Assembly: GCA_900753715.1 (NCBI GenBank)
Contig: CAAEAE010000120.1
Span: forward strand, 1 to 31,685
DNA: 31,685 nucleotides
Direction of reading: 5' to 3'
Origin: an uncultured Roseburia sp.
Lineage (GTDB): Bacteria; Bacillota_A; Clostridia; Lachnospirales; Lachnospiraceae
The first letter of the stretch is position 1. Every line of letters begins with the position of its first letter. The notes beneath the pieces are model-generated. The model saw nothing but the letters and a program-made list of their open reading frames with translations. It was not told the origin of the DNA and ran no database searches. A program made the translations under genes and the position numbers. Shown here piece by piece: positions 25,304 to 31,685 of the stretch.

Positions 25304-26464
25304 TTATAAATTCTCTTCTTTTTCCCGGTTAATCTGTCCCATGCGGTAAAGCTTCTCTTCTTTATAGGAATGGAAATTGCCTGCATCAAGCGCATCGCGG
25401 ATTTCTTCCATCATTGTATTATAGAAATACAGATTGTGGAGTACGCAAAGACGCATACCAAGCATTTCCTTTGCCTTTAACAGATGGCGTACATATGCCC
25501 TGCTGTAGCGGCGGCAGGTCGGACATTGACAGCCCTCCTCAATCGGGCGCATATCCTTCTCATATTTCTGGTTAAACAGATTGATTTTTCCAATATTCGT
25601 GTATACATGACCGTGACGTCCATTCCGGGAAGGATAAACGCAGTCAAAGAAATCGATTCCGCGCTCTACGCCCTCTAAAATGTTTGCCGGAGTTCCAACA
25701 CCCATCAGGTAGGTTGGCTTGTCAACCGGAAGGTACGGTACTGTCTCATCGAGGATATGATACATCTCCTCATGCGTTTCCCCTACGGCAAGTCCACCGA
25801 CTGCATATCCGTCCAAATCCAGCTCCGAAATCCGCTTTGCATGGTCGATACGGATATCCGGGTAAATTGCTCCCTGGTTGATTCCAAATAATAACTGGTC
25901 TTTGTTGACCGTATCTTCCAGGCTGTTTAAACGTGCCATTTCTGTCTTACAGCGCATCAGCCAGCGTGTCGTGCGTGCGACAGAATTCTCCACGTACTCA
26001 CGTTCTGCAAGTGCCGGCGCACACTCATCAAATGCCATTGCAATCGTGGAACCGAGGTTGGACTGAATCTGCATACTCTCCTCCGGTCCCATGAAAATCT
26101 TTGCGCCGTCAATATGGGAATTAAAATAAACGCCCTCTTCTTTAATCTTGCGAAGTCCTGCTAAGGAAAATACCTGAAATCCGCCGGAATCAGTCAGAAT
26201 CGGACGATTCCAGGACATAAATTTGTGAAGACCGCCCACTTCCTTAATCAGCTTATCTCCGGTTCTCACATGGAGATGGTAGGTATTTGACAGCTCCACC
26301 TGACACTTAATCTGCTCTAAGTCCTCTGTCGACACGGCTCCCTTGATTGCCGCTACTGTTCCTACATTCATAAAAACAGGGGTCTGGATATCTCCGTGTA
26401 CGGTGTGGAAGGTTCCTCTTTTAGCTCTCCCTTCCTGTTTTAAAAGTTCATATCTTTTACTCAT
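25304..26464 (-). CDS. tgt: tRNA-guanine transglycosylase
   Basis: Exchanges guanine 34 for preQ1 in GUN-anticodon tRNAs (queuosine pathway). The 386 residues show catalytic Asp92 in TDSGGFQVFS, the nucleophilic Asp274 in FDCVYPSRNGRHGH, and a zinc site (C312, C314, C317 in CQCPTC and H343 in LHN). The Ser and Gly in PSRNG replace the usual Thr and Ala, a mild variation. The ribosome site before the ATG at 26464 is weak (AAAGG about 16 bases upstream, inside the aroA 3' end). The gene starts 20 bases after aroA ends, so it is probably read with aroA. Queuosine synthesis genes are not in the window. Confidence 0.96.
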   Translation of the reverse strand: MSKRYELLKQEGRAKRGTFHTVHGDIQTPVFMNVGTVAAIKGAVSTEDLEQIKCQVELSNTYHLHVRTGDKLIKEVGGLHKFMSWNRPILTDSGGFQVFSLAGLRKIKEEGVYFNSHIDGAKIFMGPEESMQIQSNLGSTIAMAFDECAPALAEREYVENSVARTTRWLMRCKTEMARLNSLEDTVNKDQLLFGINQGAIYPDIRIDHAKRISELDLDGYAVGGLAVGETHEEMYHILDETVPYLPVDKPTYLMGVGTPANILEGVERGIDFFDCVYPSRNGRHGHVYTNIGKINLFNQKYEKDMRPIEEGCQCPTCRRYSRAYVRHLLKAKEMLGMRLCVLHNLYFYNTMMEEIRDALDAGNFHSYKEEKLYRMGQINREKEENL

Positions 26465-26484
26465 ATTATCATAACCATGCCTTT

Positions 26485-27807
26485 CTATAATTGTGTAAAT
26501 CCGTTCTGTCCGGTCAGTTCATCCAGCAGCAAAAAGTACTCTTCAAATGTTTTTTTACAGCAGTCCGGATTGTCAATAATGATACCGTCCGACCGAAGCC
26601 CAAGCAGGGAAAATGCCATTGCAACCCGGTGGTCCTCATAAGTATCTATCACCGCAGGCTTTGGTTTTCCCGGATAAATAGTCACTGCCGACGCCTCCTC
26701 CTTGCAGAGAATCCCGCAGGCTCCAAGGTCTGCCGCTATCGCATGAATCCGGTCGCACTCCTGTCCTCTGATATGCGCGATGCCCTCCATCCTCACCGGC
26801 CCTGCCGCGTAAGGTGCAATTGCCGCAAGTGTGAGCGCCTGGTCTGAAAAATCATTCATATTGACTGAAATGCCCTTTAATGCGCCATTTTCCGGTCCTG
26901 TCACTGCAATTCCGTCCGTCTCCTCTGCCACGGTACAGCCCATCTGTTCTAACACCTTCAAAAACTTCAAATCGCCCTGACTGTTGCCCGAATGTACTCC
27001 TTTTATAAGCGCATGTCCGCCGGTAACTGCTGCCGCCGCATAAAAATAGCACGCCGCCGACATATCCGGCTCTATCTGATAGCTTCGCTTCTGATAGGAC
27101 GAATCCGGCAAAACCCGATAGTCTCTTCCGTCAAATTCCACGAAGGTCCCCGCTTCCTTTAACATTTCTCGGGTAATGCGGATATAGGAACCGTCCGTCT
27201 TTTCACTCGTAATGTGAATGAGAAGTCCCTGTTTTATCATCGGTGCCACTAAAAGCATCGCACTTAAAAACTGCGTGCTCTTACTGATGTCAAGTTCGAG
27301 AGTAAGCGGTTTTGTCTCCGTGTCTGCATCCTTGCGGCATCCCTCAATCCGGATAGGTAAATGCCCTTCCTCTTCCAGACATTTTATCTTCGCACCCGCC
27401 TGAATCAGCAGGTCAAACAGTGGTTTCATCGGTCTTTTTTTCATCTGCTCCGACGCCGTCACCGTATAACAGCCGTCTGAAAACCCAAGCATCGCCGTCA
27501 AAAATCTTGCGGCGGTCCCAGCACTTCCCACATAGATTTCGGCTTCTTTTAAAGGAATCTCTCCACCACAGCCGGTGACCGTCACTTTCTTTTCTGCTTC
27601 CCGAATCAGTACGTGAAAGCCGAGCGATTGCAGGGAGGACAGAAAATAACGCGAATCGTCCGAAAAAAGGACACCTCTTAACTCTACCGTTCCTTCTGTC
27701 AGCGCCGCCATCAAAAGTGCACGGTTTGTCATGCTCTTAGAGCCTGGTACTTCCACCGTCCAGTCAATGGGTTGTTCTATTTTTTTCACACGATACTGTC
27801 TGCCCAT
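26485..27807 (-). CDS. aroA: 3-Phosphoshikimate 1-carboxyvinyltransferase (EPSP synthase)
   Basis: Transfers the enolpyruvyl group of PEP to shikimate 3-phosphate, the step before chorismate synthase. From 27807 it has 440 residues: VEVPGSKSMTNRALLMAAL (K24 and R28 of the active site), GSAGTAARFLTAML, the KTDGSY region, and the C-terminal YEDHRVAMAFSLLGL. The frame is open for another 36 codons upstream, but those lie across the promoter and have no ribosome site, while ATGAGGAATGGC precedes the chosen ATG. It diverges from aroC, the next enzyme of the pathway, and is followed by tgt. Confidence 0.96.
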   Translation of the reverse strand: MGRQYRVKKIEQPIDWTVEVPGSKSMTNRALLMAALTEGTVELRGVLFSDDSRYFLSSLQSLGFHVLIREAEKKVTVTGCGGEIPLKEAEIYVGSAGTAARFLTAMLGFSDGCYTVTASEQMKKRPMKPLFDLLIQAGAKIKCLEEEGHLPIRIEGCRKDADTETKPLTLELDISKSTQFLSAMLLVAPMIKQGLLIHITSEKTDGSYIRITREMLKEAGTFVEFDGRDYRVLPDSSYQKRSYQIEPDMSAACYFYAAAAVTGGHALIKGVHSGNSQGDLKFLKVLEQMGCTVAEETDGIAVTGPENGALKGISVNMNDFSDQALTLAAIAPYAAGPVRMEGIAHIRGQECDRIHAIAADLGACGILCKEEASAVTIYPGKPKPAVIDTYEDHRVAMAFSLLGLRSDGIIIDNPDCCKKTFEEYFLLLDELTGQNGFTQL

Positions 27808-27871
27808 GCCATTCCTCATTTCTGGTTTTCTTTTCGGAAACTCCCAGTCGTTTTCCGAAATTCTCCTACCT

Positions 27872-27899
27872 ATCTTAGCATATTCTTCTCCGGTTGCAA
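27872..27899 (-). promoter_or_regulatory. Predicted promoter of aroA
   Basis: On the minus strand, TTGCAA (27894-27899) and TAAGAT (27872-27877) are separated by 16 bases, with TATGC directly before the -10 (extended -10). Its -35 lies only nine bases from the -35 of the divergent aroC promoter. Confidence 0.55.
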
Positions 27900-27905
27900 A
27901 TCTTT

Positions 27906-27926
27906 TTATTGTCATGGAAACAATAA
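27906..27926. promoter_or_regulatory. Inverted repeat in the aroA/aroC control region (possible operator)
   Basis: TTATTGT-catggaa-ACAATAA is a perfect 7-7-7 inverted repeat that covers the aroC -35 hexamer and abuts the aroA -35. The position would let one regulator control both divergent genes. The arms are AT-rich and short, so chance cannot be excluded. Confidence 0.35.
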
Positions 27927-27937
27927 TCTTTTATAAT
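27909..27937 (+). promoter_or_regulatory. Promoter of aroC
   Basis: TTGTCA (27909-27914), 17 bases, then a perfect TATAAT (27932-27937). The leader is about 30 bases to the aroC start. Confidence 0.75.
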
Positions 27938-27974
27938 AGACTCATAATTACGAGAAAAGAAATGAGGTACTCTT

Positions 27975-29084
27975 ATGGCTGGCTCATCCTTTGGAACCAT
28001 ATTTAAAATTACAACTTGGGGCGAATCCCACGGAAAAGGCTTAGGAGTTGTCGTGGACGGCTGTCCGGCAGGACTTCCGCTGACGGAAGAAGACATCCAG
28101 AAATATTTAGACCGCCGCAAGCCGGGACAGTCCAAATATACAACGCCAAGAAACGAAGCGGATGCTGTGGAAATCCTCTCGGGTGTCTTTGAGGGACGGA
28201 CAACTGGAACCCCTATCTCCCTTATGGTGACAAACAAGAATCAGCAGTCAAAAGACTACAGTGAGATTGCCTCCTACTACCGCCCCGGTCACGCCGATTA
28301 TACATTTGACCAGAAATACGGTTTTCGCGACTACCGCGGCGGTGGACGCTCCTCCGGCAGAGAGACCATCGGACGTGTTGCCGCAGGCGCTATCGCCGCA
28401 AAGGTTCTCGCAGCACTTGGAATCTCCTTTACCACCTACACCCGCTCGATTGGTCCTATCTTCTGCGATTCCACGCATTTTGACGCCGCAGAAATCATGA
28501 ATAATCCGCTCTATATGCCGGATGCCGTTGCCGCAGAAAATGCTGCACAGTACCTCGAAGCCTGTATCGCGGACTTAAATTCCTCCGGCGGAACCATCGA
28601 GTGCATTATTTCCGGTGTTCCGGCAGGTATCGGCGACCCGGTTTTTGAAAAGTTAAATGCCAACCTCGCCAAGGCAATCATGTCCATCGGTGCCGTGAAA
28701 GGCTTTGAAATCGGAGATGGTTTTGACGTGGCAAGAGCCACCGGACGGGACAATAACGATGCGTTTCGGATGGGAAAAGATGGTTCTGTTGTAAAAACAA
28801 CAAATCATGCCGGCGGCATCTTAGGCGGCATGAGTGATGGCAGTGATATTCTTTTACGCGCCGCCATCAAGCCGACTCCTTCGATTGCTTCCACGCAGCA
28901 GACCGTCAACCGGATGGGTGAAGAAATTGACGTGAGCATCCGCGGACGCCACGACCCAGTTATCGTTCCACGCGCTGTTGTGGTCGTGGAATCCATGGCA
29001 GCCATCACGATTTTAGATGCGCTTCTTTTAAACATGGGTGCACGGATGGATTCTCTTGAGCGGTTCTATCACAATGAAAAATAA
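27975..29084 (+). CDS. aroC: Chorismate synthase
   Basis: Converts EPSP to chorismate using reduced FMN, the last step of the shikimate pathway. The 369 residues are the usual bacterial length. Signatures visible: FGTIFKITTWGESHGKGLG, the FMN/phosphate region DYRGGGRSSGRET, and the C-terminal GRHDPVIVPRAVVVVESMAA. GAGGT lies seven bases before the ATG. It is one of two plus-strand genes, diverges from aroA, and converges on the rhomboid-like gene through a shared terminator. Confidence 0.97.
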   Translation: MAGSSFGTIFKITTWGESHGKGLGVVVDGCPAGLPLTEEDIQKYLDRRKPGQSKYTTPRNEADAVEILSGVFEGRTTGTPISLMVTNKNQQSKDYSEIASYYRPGHADYTFDQKYGFRDYRGGGRSSGRETIGRVAAGAIAAKVLAALGISFTTYTRSIGPIFCDSTHFDAAEIMNNPLYMPDAVAAENAAQYLEACIADLNSSGGTIECIISGVPAGIGDPVFEKLNANLAKAIMSIGAVKGFEIGDGFDVARATGRDNNDAFRMGKDGSVVKTTNHAGGILGGMSDGSDILLRAAIKPTPSIASTQQTVNRMGEEIDVSIRGRHDPVIVPRAVVVVESMAAITILDALLLNMGARMDSLERFYHNEK

Positions 29085-29101
29085 ATCAAAAATTTGATTT
29101 A
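29082..29101. repeat. Small palindrome at the aroC stop codon
   Basis: TAAATCAAA-aa-TTTGATTTA is a nine-pair palindrome that includes the aroC stop codon, directly ahead of the strong terminator. It may be an extra 3' end structure; no T-run follows. Confidence 0.4.
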
Positions 29102-29104
29102 TCC

Positions 29105-29148
29105 AAAAAGAAAGCAGCTCCCTTTTCCGAGGGAGCTGCTTTCTTTTT
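29105..29148. terminator. Bidirectional intrinsic terminator between aroC and the rhomboid-like gene
   Basis: AAGAAAGCAGCTCCC pairs perfectly (15 base pairs) with GGGAGCTGCTTTCTT around an eight-base loop. T-runs follow on both strands (CTTTTTCC on plus, TTTTTGG on minus), so it can stop both convergent transcripts. Confidence 0.93.
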
Positions 29149-29171
29149 CCTTCTGGGAATTAACATATTTC

Positions 29172-30083
29172 CTAGCTTCTGCGAATATGCTGATGTGTAA
29201 ACAGATGGTCCTGACAGTACTCGTAGTTGCCCTCACATTTCGAGCAGAAACGAAACTCCAACGTCGGGTCATCCTTCTCGGTACGTCCGCACACGGCACA
29301 TTTGTGCTTGGTGATTCCGGAACCGGTGCGCGGCTGACGCATCTGTGCCTTAAACTGCTGTCTTCTGTGGATTTCGTGCGGTGTGTAGCGGTTTAGGTTG
29401 CGCGTTGAAAGGAAGAAAATCAGGAAGTTTAACAGCGACAGTAAAATCGTTGCTGCAAGCACTCCTGTCACCATCCAGGCAATTGCACTTCCGTAATAAG
29501 CATTGTAAGCGCGGAAGGTACTGAATACATTGTAGCCAAGCATCAGTACATACACCAGTGCCATCCATTTCATGCGGATTGGAATGATAAAATAAAGCAT
29601 CACCTGCATATCCGGGTACATCGCTGCAAATGCAAGGAAAATCGACATATTGATGTAGGTCGTGCTGACAAATCCGCCCATCAGACCGCTGACCGTATAG
29701 GCAACTGCTGCCCCGCCAAGCAGATAGGTGACACCGTAAATTAAGAGCGAGCCGACAACAGTCACAAGGATTCCACCGATAATATAGACGTTAAAGCGGA
29801 ACGTTCCCCATGTGCGCTCAAGCACGGTTCCGAGCTGATAATAAAACAACATCATAATCAGCAGGAAAATAATATTCGTATCGGTTGGCTGGAAAATCCA
29901 GGTGATAATGCGCCAGATTTGTCCATGCAAAATGTAGTAAGGCTGAAAGTTTAAGTAATTTAAGATAGAAGGACTTACCATATTGATGACAAATCCAATA
30001 CTGTATGCCCCAATCAGCCAGATGACAAGATTTGGAATTGCAAAGCGCCCCAGCTTGCGCTCTAATTTATTAAGCCAGTTCAT
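29172..30083 (-). CDS. Rhomboid-like membrane protein with C-terminal zinc ribbon, probably non-proteolytic
   Basis: A 303-residue membrane protein with about six hydrophobic segments between 15 and 226, then a soluble Cys/His-rich tail. Rhomboid-superfamily marks are QIWRIITWIF in the first loop (55-64) and LGTVLERTWGTFRF (84-97). The catalytic GxSG of rhomboid proteases is not found where it should be before the MYPD...FIIPIRMKW segment, and the final-helix His appears to be Tyr (NAYYGSAIAW). This suggests a pseudoprotease or Derlin-like protein. The tail carries C262xxC265, C280xxC283, C290xxH293 and two further His, a likely zinc ribbon. The start has AGAGAGGTAAC upstream and a consensus promoter. 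The partner is unknown. Confidence 0.8.
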   Translation of the reverse strand: MNWLNKLERKLGRFAIPNLVIWLIGAYSIGFVINMVSPSILNYLNFQPYYILHGQIWRIITWIFQPTDTNIIFLLIMMLFYYQLGTVLERTWGTFRFNVYIIGGILVTVVGSLLIYGVTYLLGGAAVAYTVSGLMGGFVSTTYINMSIFLAFAAMYPDMQVMLYFIIPIRMKWMALVYVLMLGYNVFSTFRAYNAYYGSAIAWMVTGVLAATILLSLLNFLIFFLSTRNLNRYTPHEIHRRQQFKAQMRQPRTGSGITKHKCAVCGRTEKDDPTLEFRFCSKCEGNYEYCQDHLFTHQHIRRS

Positions 30084-30130
30084 AAATTGTTACCTCTCTT
30101 AGTAATTTTTACATCCGTTATTATTTTTTA

Positions 30131-30159
30131 AGTATATCCATACCGCAAACCTTTGTCAA
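30131..30159 (-). promoter_or_regulatory. Promoter of the rhomboid-like gene
   Basis: On the minus strand there is a perfect TTGACA (30154-30159), 17 bases, then TATACT (30131-30136). The leader is about 40 bases. Confidence 0.75.
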
Positions 30160-30211
30160 TGCGGGTACTTTTTCTTCATAAAAAGTTTATATATTTGAAA
30201 GAAATTGCACA

Positions 30212-30240
30212 TTGTCTTTTGTAAATTACTGTCGTATAAT
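30212..30240 (+). promoter_or_regulatory. Promoter of the activase gene
   Basis: TTGTCT (30212-30217), 17 bases, then a perfect TATAAT (30235-30240). It leaves a leader of about 100 bases before the start codon, longer than the other leaders here; I recognise no riboswitch in it. Confidence 0.6.
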
Positions 30241-30345
30241 GTAAACTGCTTGTTTTGTATCTATACACTATTAATATAGAAGAAACACCTTTTATCCTGG
30301 CAGAAGATGCCGATGATAAATGATTCATTTTAAAGGAGAAAGATT

Positions 30346-31685
30346 ATGGAAAACAACACCTTATATAAGTTGGGAATCGACATTGGTTCCACCACAGTAA
30401 AAGTTGCTGTTTTAGATGAGCAGGACAACCTTCTTTTTTCTGATTATGAACGGCACTTTGCCAATATCCGAGAAACATTATCTGATTTAATAAAGAAGGC
30501 TTACGATGCGTTAGGCGATTTTCAGGTTGCACCGATGATTACCGGTTCCGGTGGACTTACCCTTGCCAAACATTTAAACATCCCGTTTGTGCAGGAGGTT
30601 ATCTCGGTCTCCACCGCATTACAGCACTATGCACCGCAGACAGACGTTGCCATCGAGCTCGGCGGAGAAGATGCCAAAATCATCTACTTCGAAGGCGGAA
30701 ACGTAGAACAGCGTATGAACGGAATCTGTGCCGGCGGTACCGGCTCTTTTATTGACCAGATGGCATCCTTAATCCAGACCGATGCCACCGGTTTGAATGA
30801 ATACGCAAAGAATTTCAAGGCAATTTATCCAATTGCGGCGCGCTGTGGTGTATTCGCCAAAACTGATATCCAGCCGCTTATCAACGAAGGTGCCACCAGA
30901 GAAGACCTCTCCGCCTCTATTTTCCAGGCGGTTGTCAACCAGACCATCAGCGGTCTTGCCTGTGGAAAGCCAATCCGCGGCCATGTTGCATTCTTAGGCG
31001 GTCCTCTGCACTTTCTTTCCGAGCTTAAGGCAGCCTTTATCCGCACCTTAAATCTCGATGAGGAACATGCGATTACACCGGAAAACTCACACCTGTTTGC
31101 CGCTATCGGTTCCGCTTTAAATTATAAGGAAGACAGCACCACCACCTTAAAGGAAATTTTAGACAAGCTTTCCTCTGAAATTCATATGGAATTTGAGGTT
31201 GCACGTATGGAGCCTTTATTCTCCGGTGAGGATGAATATCAGGCTTTCCTTGCGCGTCATAACGGACACAACGTCAAAACCGGAGACCTCGCTTCCTACC
31301 GTGGAAACTGCTACCTTGGAATTGATGCCGGTTCCACAACGACTAAAGTCGCTCTCGTAGGCGAAGACGGTTCTCTGCTGTATTCGTTCTACAGCAACAA
31401 TAACGGAAGCCCGCTTTCTACTGCAATTCATGCAATTCAGGAAATTTATTCCCTGCTTCCGGAGGGTGCCACCATCGTCCACTCCTGCTCTACCGGTTAC
31501 GGCGAAGCTCTGCTTAAGGCAGCGTTAATGCTCGATGACGGCGAAGTGGAAACCGTTGCACATTACTATGCCGCTGCATTTTTTGACCCTTCCGTCGACT
31601 GTATTCTCGATATCGGCGGTCAGGATATGAAATGCATCAAAATTAAAAATCAGACCGTCGACAGTGTACAGCTCAACGAGGCCTG
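30346..31685 (+). CDS. 2-Hydroxyacyl-CoA dehydratase activase homologue (BadF/BcrA ATPase type), tandem domains, 3' end outside window
   Basis: The first 446 codons of a protein of the HgdC/BadF activase family, ATPases that drive an electron into a partner dehydratase or reductase. Two ATPase domains are visible: the first with GIDIGSTTVK (10-19), ELGGEDAK and GICAGGTGSFI; the second with GIDAGSTTTK (325-334), CSTGYG and DIGGQDMK. In domain one, C128 (NGICAGG) and C167 (AARCGVF) match the two Cys that hold the bridging [4Fe-4S] cluster in HgdC (C127, C166). Tandem domains are typical of the very large (about 1,400-residue) clostridial form, which continues into HgdB-like regions; that part is beyond the window. 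AAAGGAGAAAG precedes the ATG. The substrate of this large form is unknown. Confidence 0.93.
   Translation, partial: MENNTLYKLGIDIGSTTVKVAVLDEQDNLLFSDYERHFANIRETLSDLIKKAYDALGDFQVAPMITGSGGLTLAKHLNIPFVQEVISVSTALQHYAPQTDVAIELGGEDAKIIYFEGGNVEQRMNGICAGGTGSFIDQMASLIQTDATGLNEYAKNFKAIYPIAARCGVFAKTDIQPLINEGATREDLSASIFQAVVNQTISGLACGKPIRGHVAFLGGPLHFLSELKAAFIRTLNLDEEHAITPENSHLFAAIGSALNYKEDSTTTLKEILDKLSSEIHMEFEVARMEPLFSGEDEYQAFLARHNGHNVKTGDLASYRGNCYLGIDAGSTTTKVALVGEDGSLLYSFYSNNNGSPLSTAIHAIQEIYSLLPEGATIVHSCSTGYGEALLKAALMLDDGEVETVAHYYAAAFFDPSVDCILDIGGQDMKCIKIKNQTVDSVQLNEA

Noticed and set aside
25162..25395. Minus-strand 77-codon open frame after tgt
   Set aside because: It overlaps the tgt 3' end out of frame, covers the yajC promoter and has a basic low-complexity composition with no recognisable domain.
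27808..27915. Open frame extending aroA 36 codons upstream
   Set aside because: It crosses the predicted aroA promoter, has no ribosome site and adds sequence unlike EPSP synthases; a good ribosome site precedes 27807.
27875..28237. Minus-strand open frame across the aroC start
   Set aside because: It is antisense to a strongly conserved aroC N-terminus and covers both promoters; no family resemblance.
1..31685. Mobile elements, CRISPR arrays, tRNA or rRNA genes
   Set aside because: I read both strands for transposase or integrase motifs, spaced repeats and conserved RNA signatures and found none; gene content is ordinary chromosomal core.

Overview
The window looks like a stretch of core chromosome from an anaerobic Firmicute of the Lachnospiraceae type (Roseburia/Agathobacter/Eubacterium-like). 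The reasons are: strong AGGAGG ribosome sites before almost every gene; pyruvate phosphate dikinase; single-chain glycyl-tRNA synthetase; an oxygen-sensitive-type dihydroxyacid dehydratase; an era-yqzL-recO block; a YolD plus Y-family polymerase pair; and a large 2-hydroxyacyl-CoA dehydratase activase homologue. This assignment is inference from gene content. I see no tRNA, rRNA, CRISPR array, insertion sequence or prophage. No gap without a gene exceeds about 265 bases.

There are 25 genes, 23 on the minus strand and two (aroC and the activase) on the plus strand. Reading leftwards along the minus strand, the blocks are as follows. (1) The rhomboid-like zinc-ribbon protein (30083-29172) is convergent with aroC across a shared bidirectional terminator. 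(2) aroA-tgt diverge from aroC (27975-29084) across a compact back-to-back promoter; yajC follows tgt from its own promoter and ends in a strong terminator. (3) A Y-family polymerase and its YolD partner form a two-gene unit. (4) leuB-ilvD-ilvB-serC-serA-DUF1015-mscS reads as one long amino-acid operon with a clear promoter and a short leader carrying a tandem direct repeat. (5) A cold-shock gene has its own promoter and terminator. (6) A GGDEF response regulator, an M16C metallopeptidase, era, a YqzL-like small protein and recO form a signalling, GTPase and repair operon. (7) A lipoprotein gene and glyS share a near-consensus promoter and end in a hairpin. (8) A secreted transglutaminase-like/leucine-rich-repeat/B-repeat protein stands alone. 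(9) ppdK runs off the left edge. The activase gene runs off the right edge.

How the genes work together: leuB, ilvD and ilvB cover parts of leucine/valine/isoleucine synthesis, while serC and serA cover the first two steps from 3-phosphoglycerate towards serine. Phosphoserine phosphatase is not in the window; the gene in the next operon position is a DUF1015 protein carrying a DGHHR motif. aroA and aroC are consecutive steps of the chorismate pathway transcribed divergently. tgt and yajC are a commonly linked tRNA-modification/secretion pair.

The observations I rate highest are the DUF1015 protein as a possible missing serine-pathway enzyme, the rhomboid-fold protein that has lost its protease motif and gained a zinc ribbon, the GGDEF regulator with a second degenerate receiver domain and no inhibitory site, the tandem repeat in the leuB leader, and the YqzL/recO out-of-frame overlap. 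No cryptic multigene system beyond these was evident.
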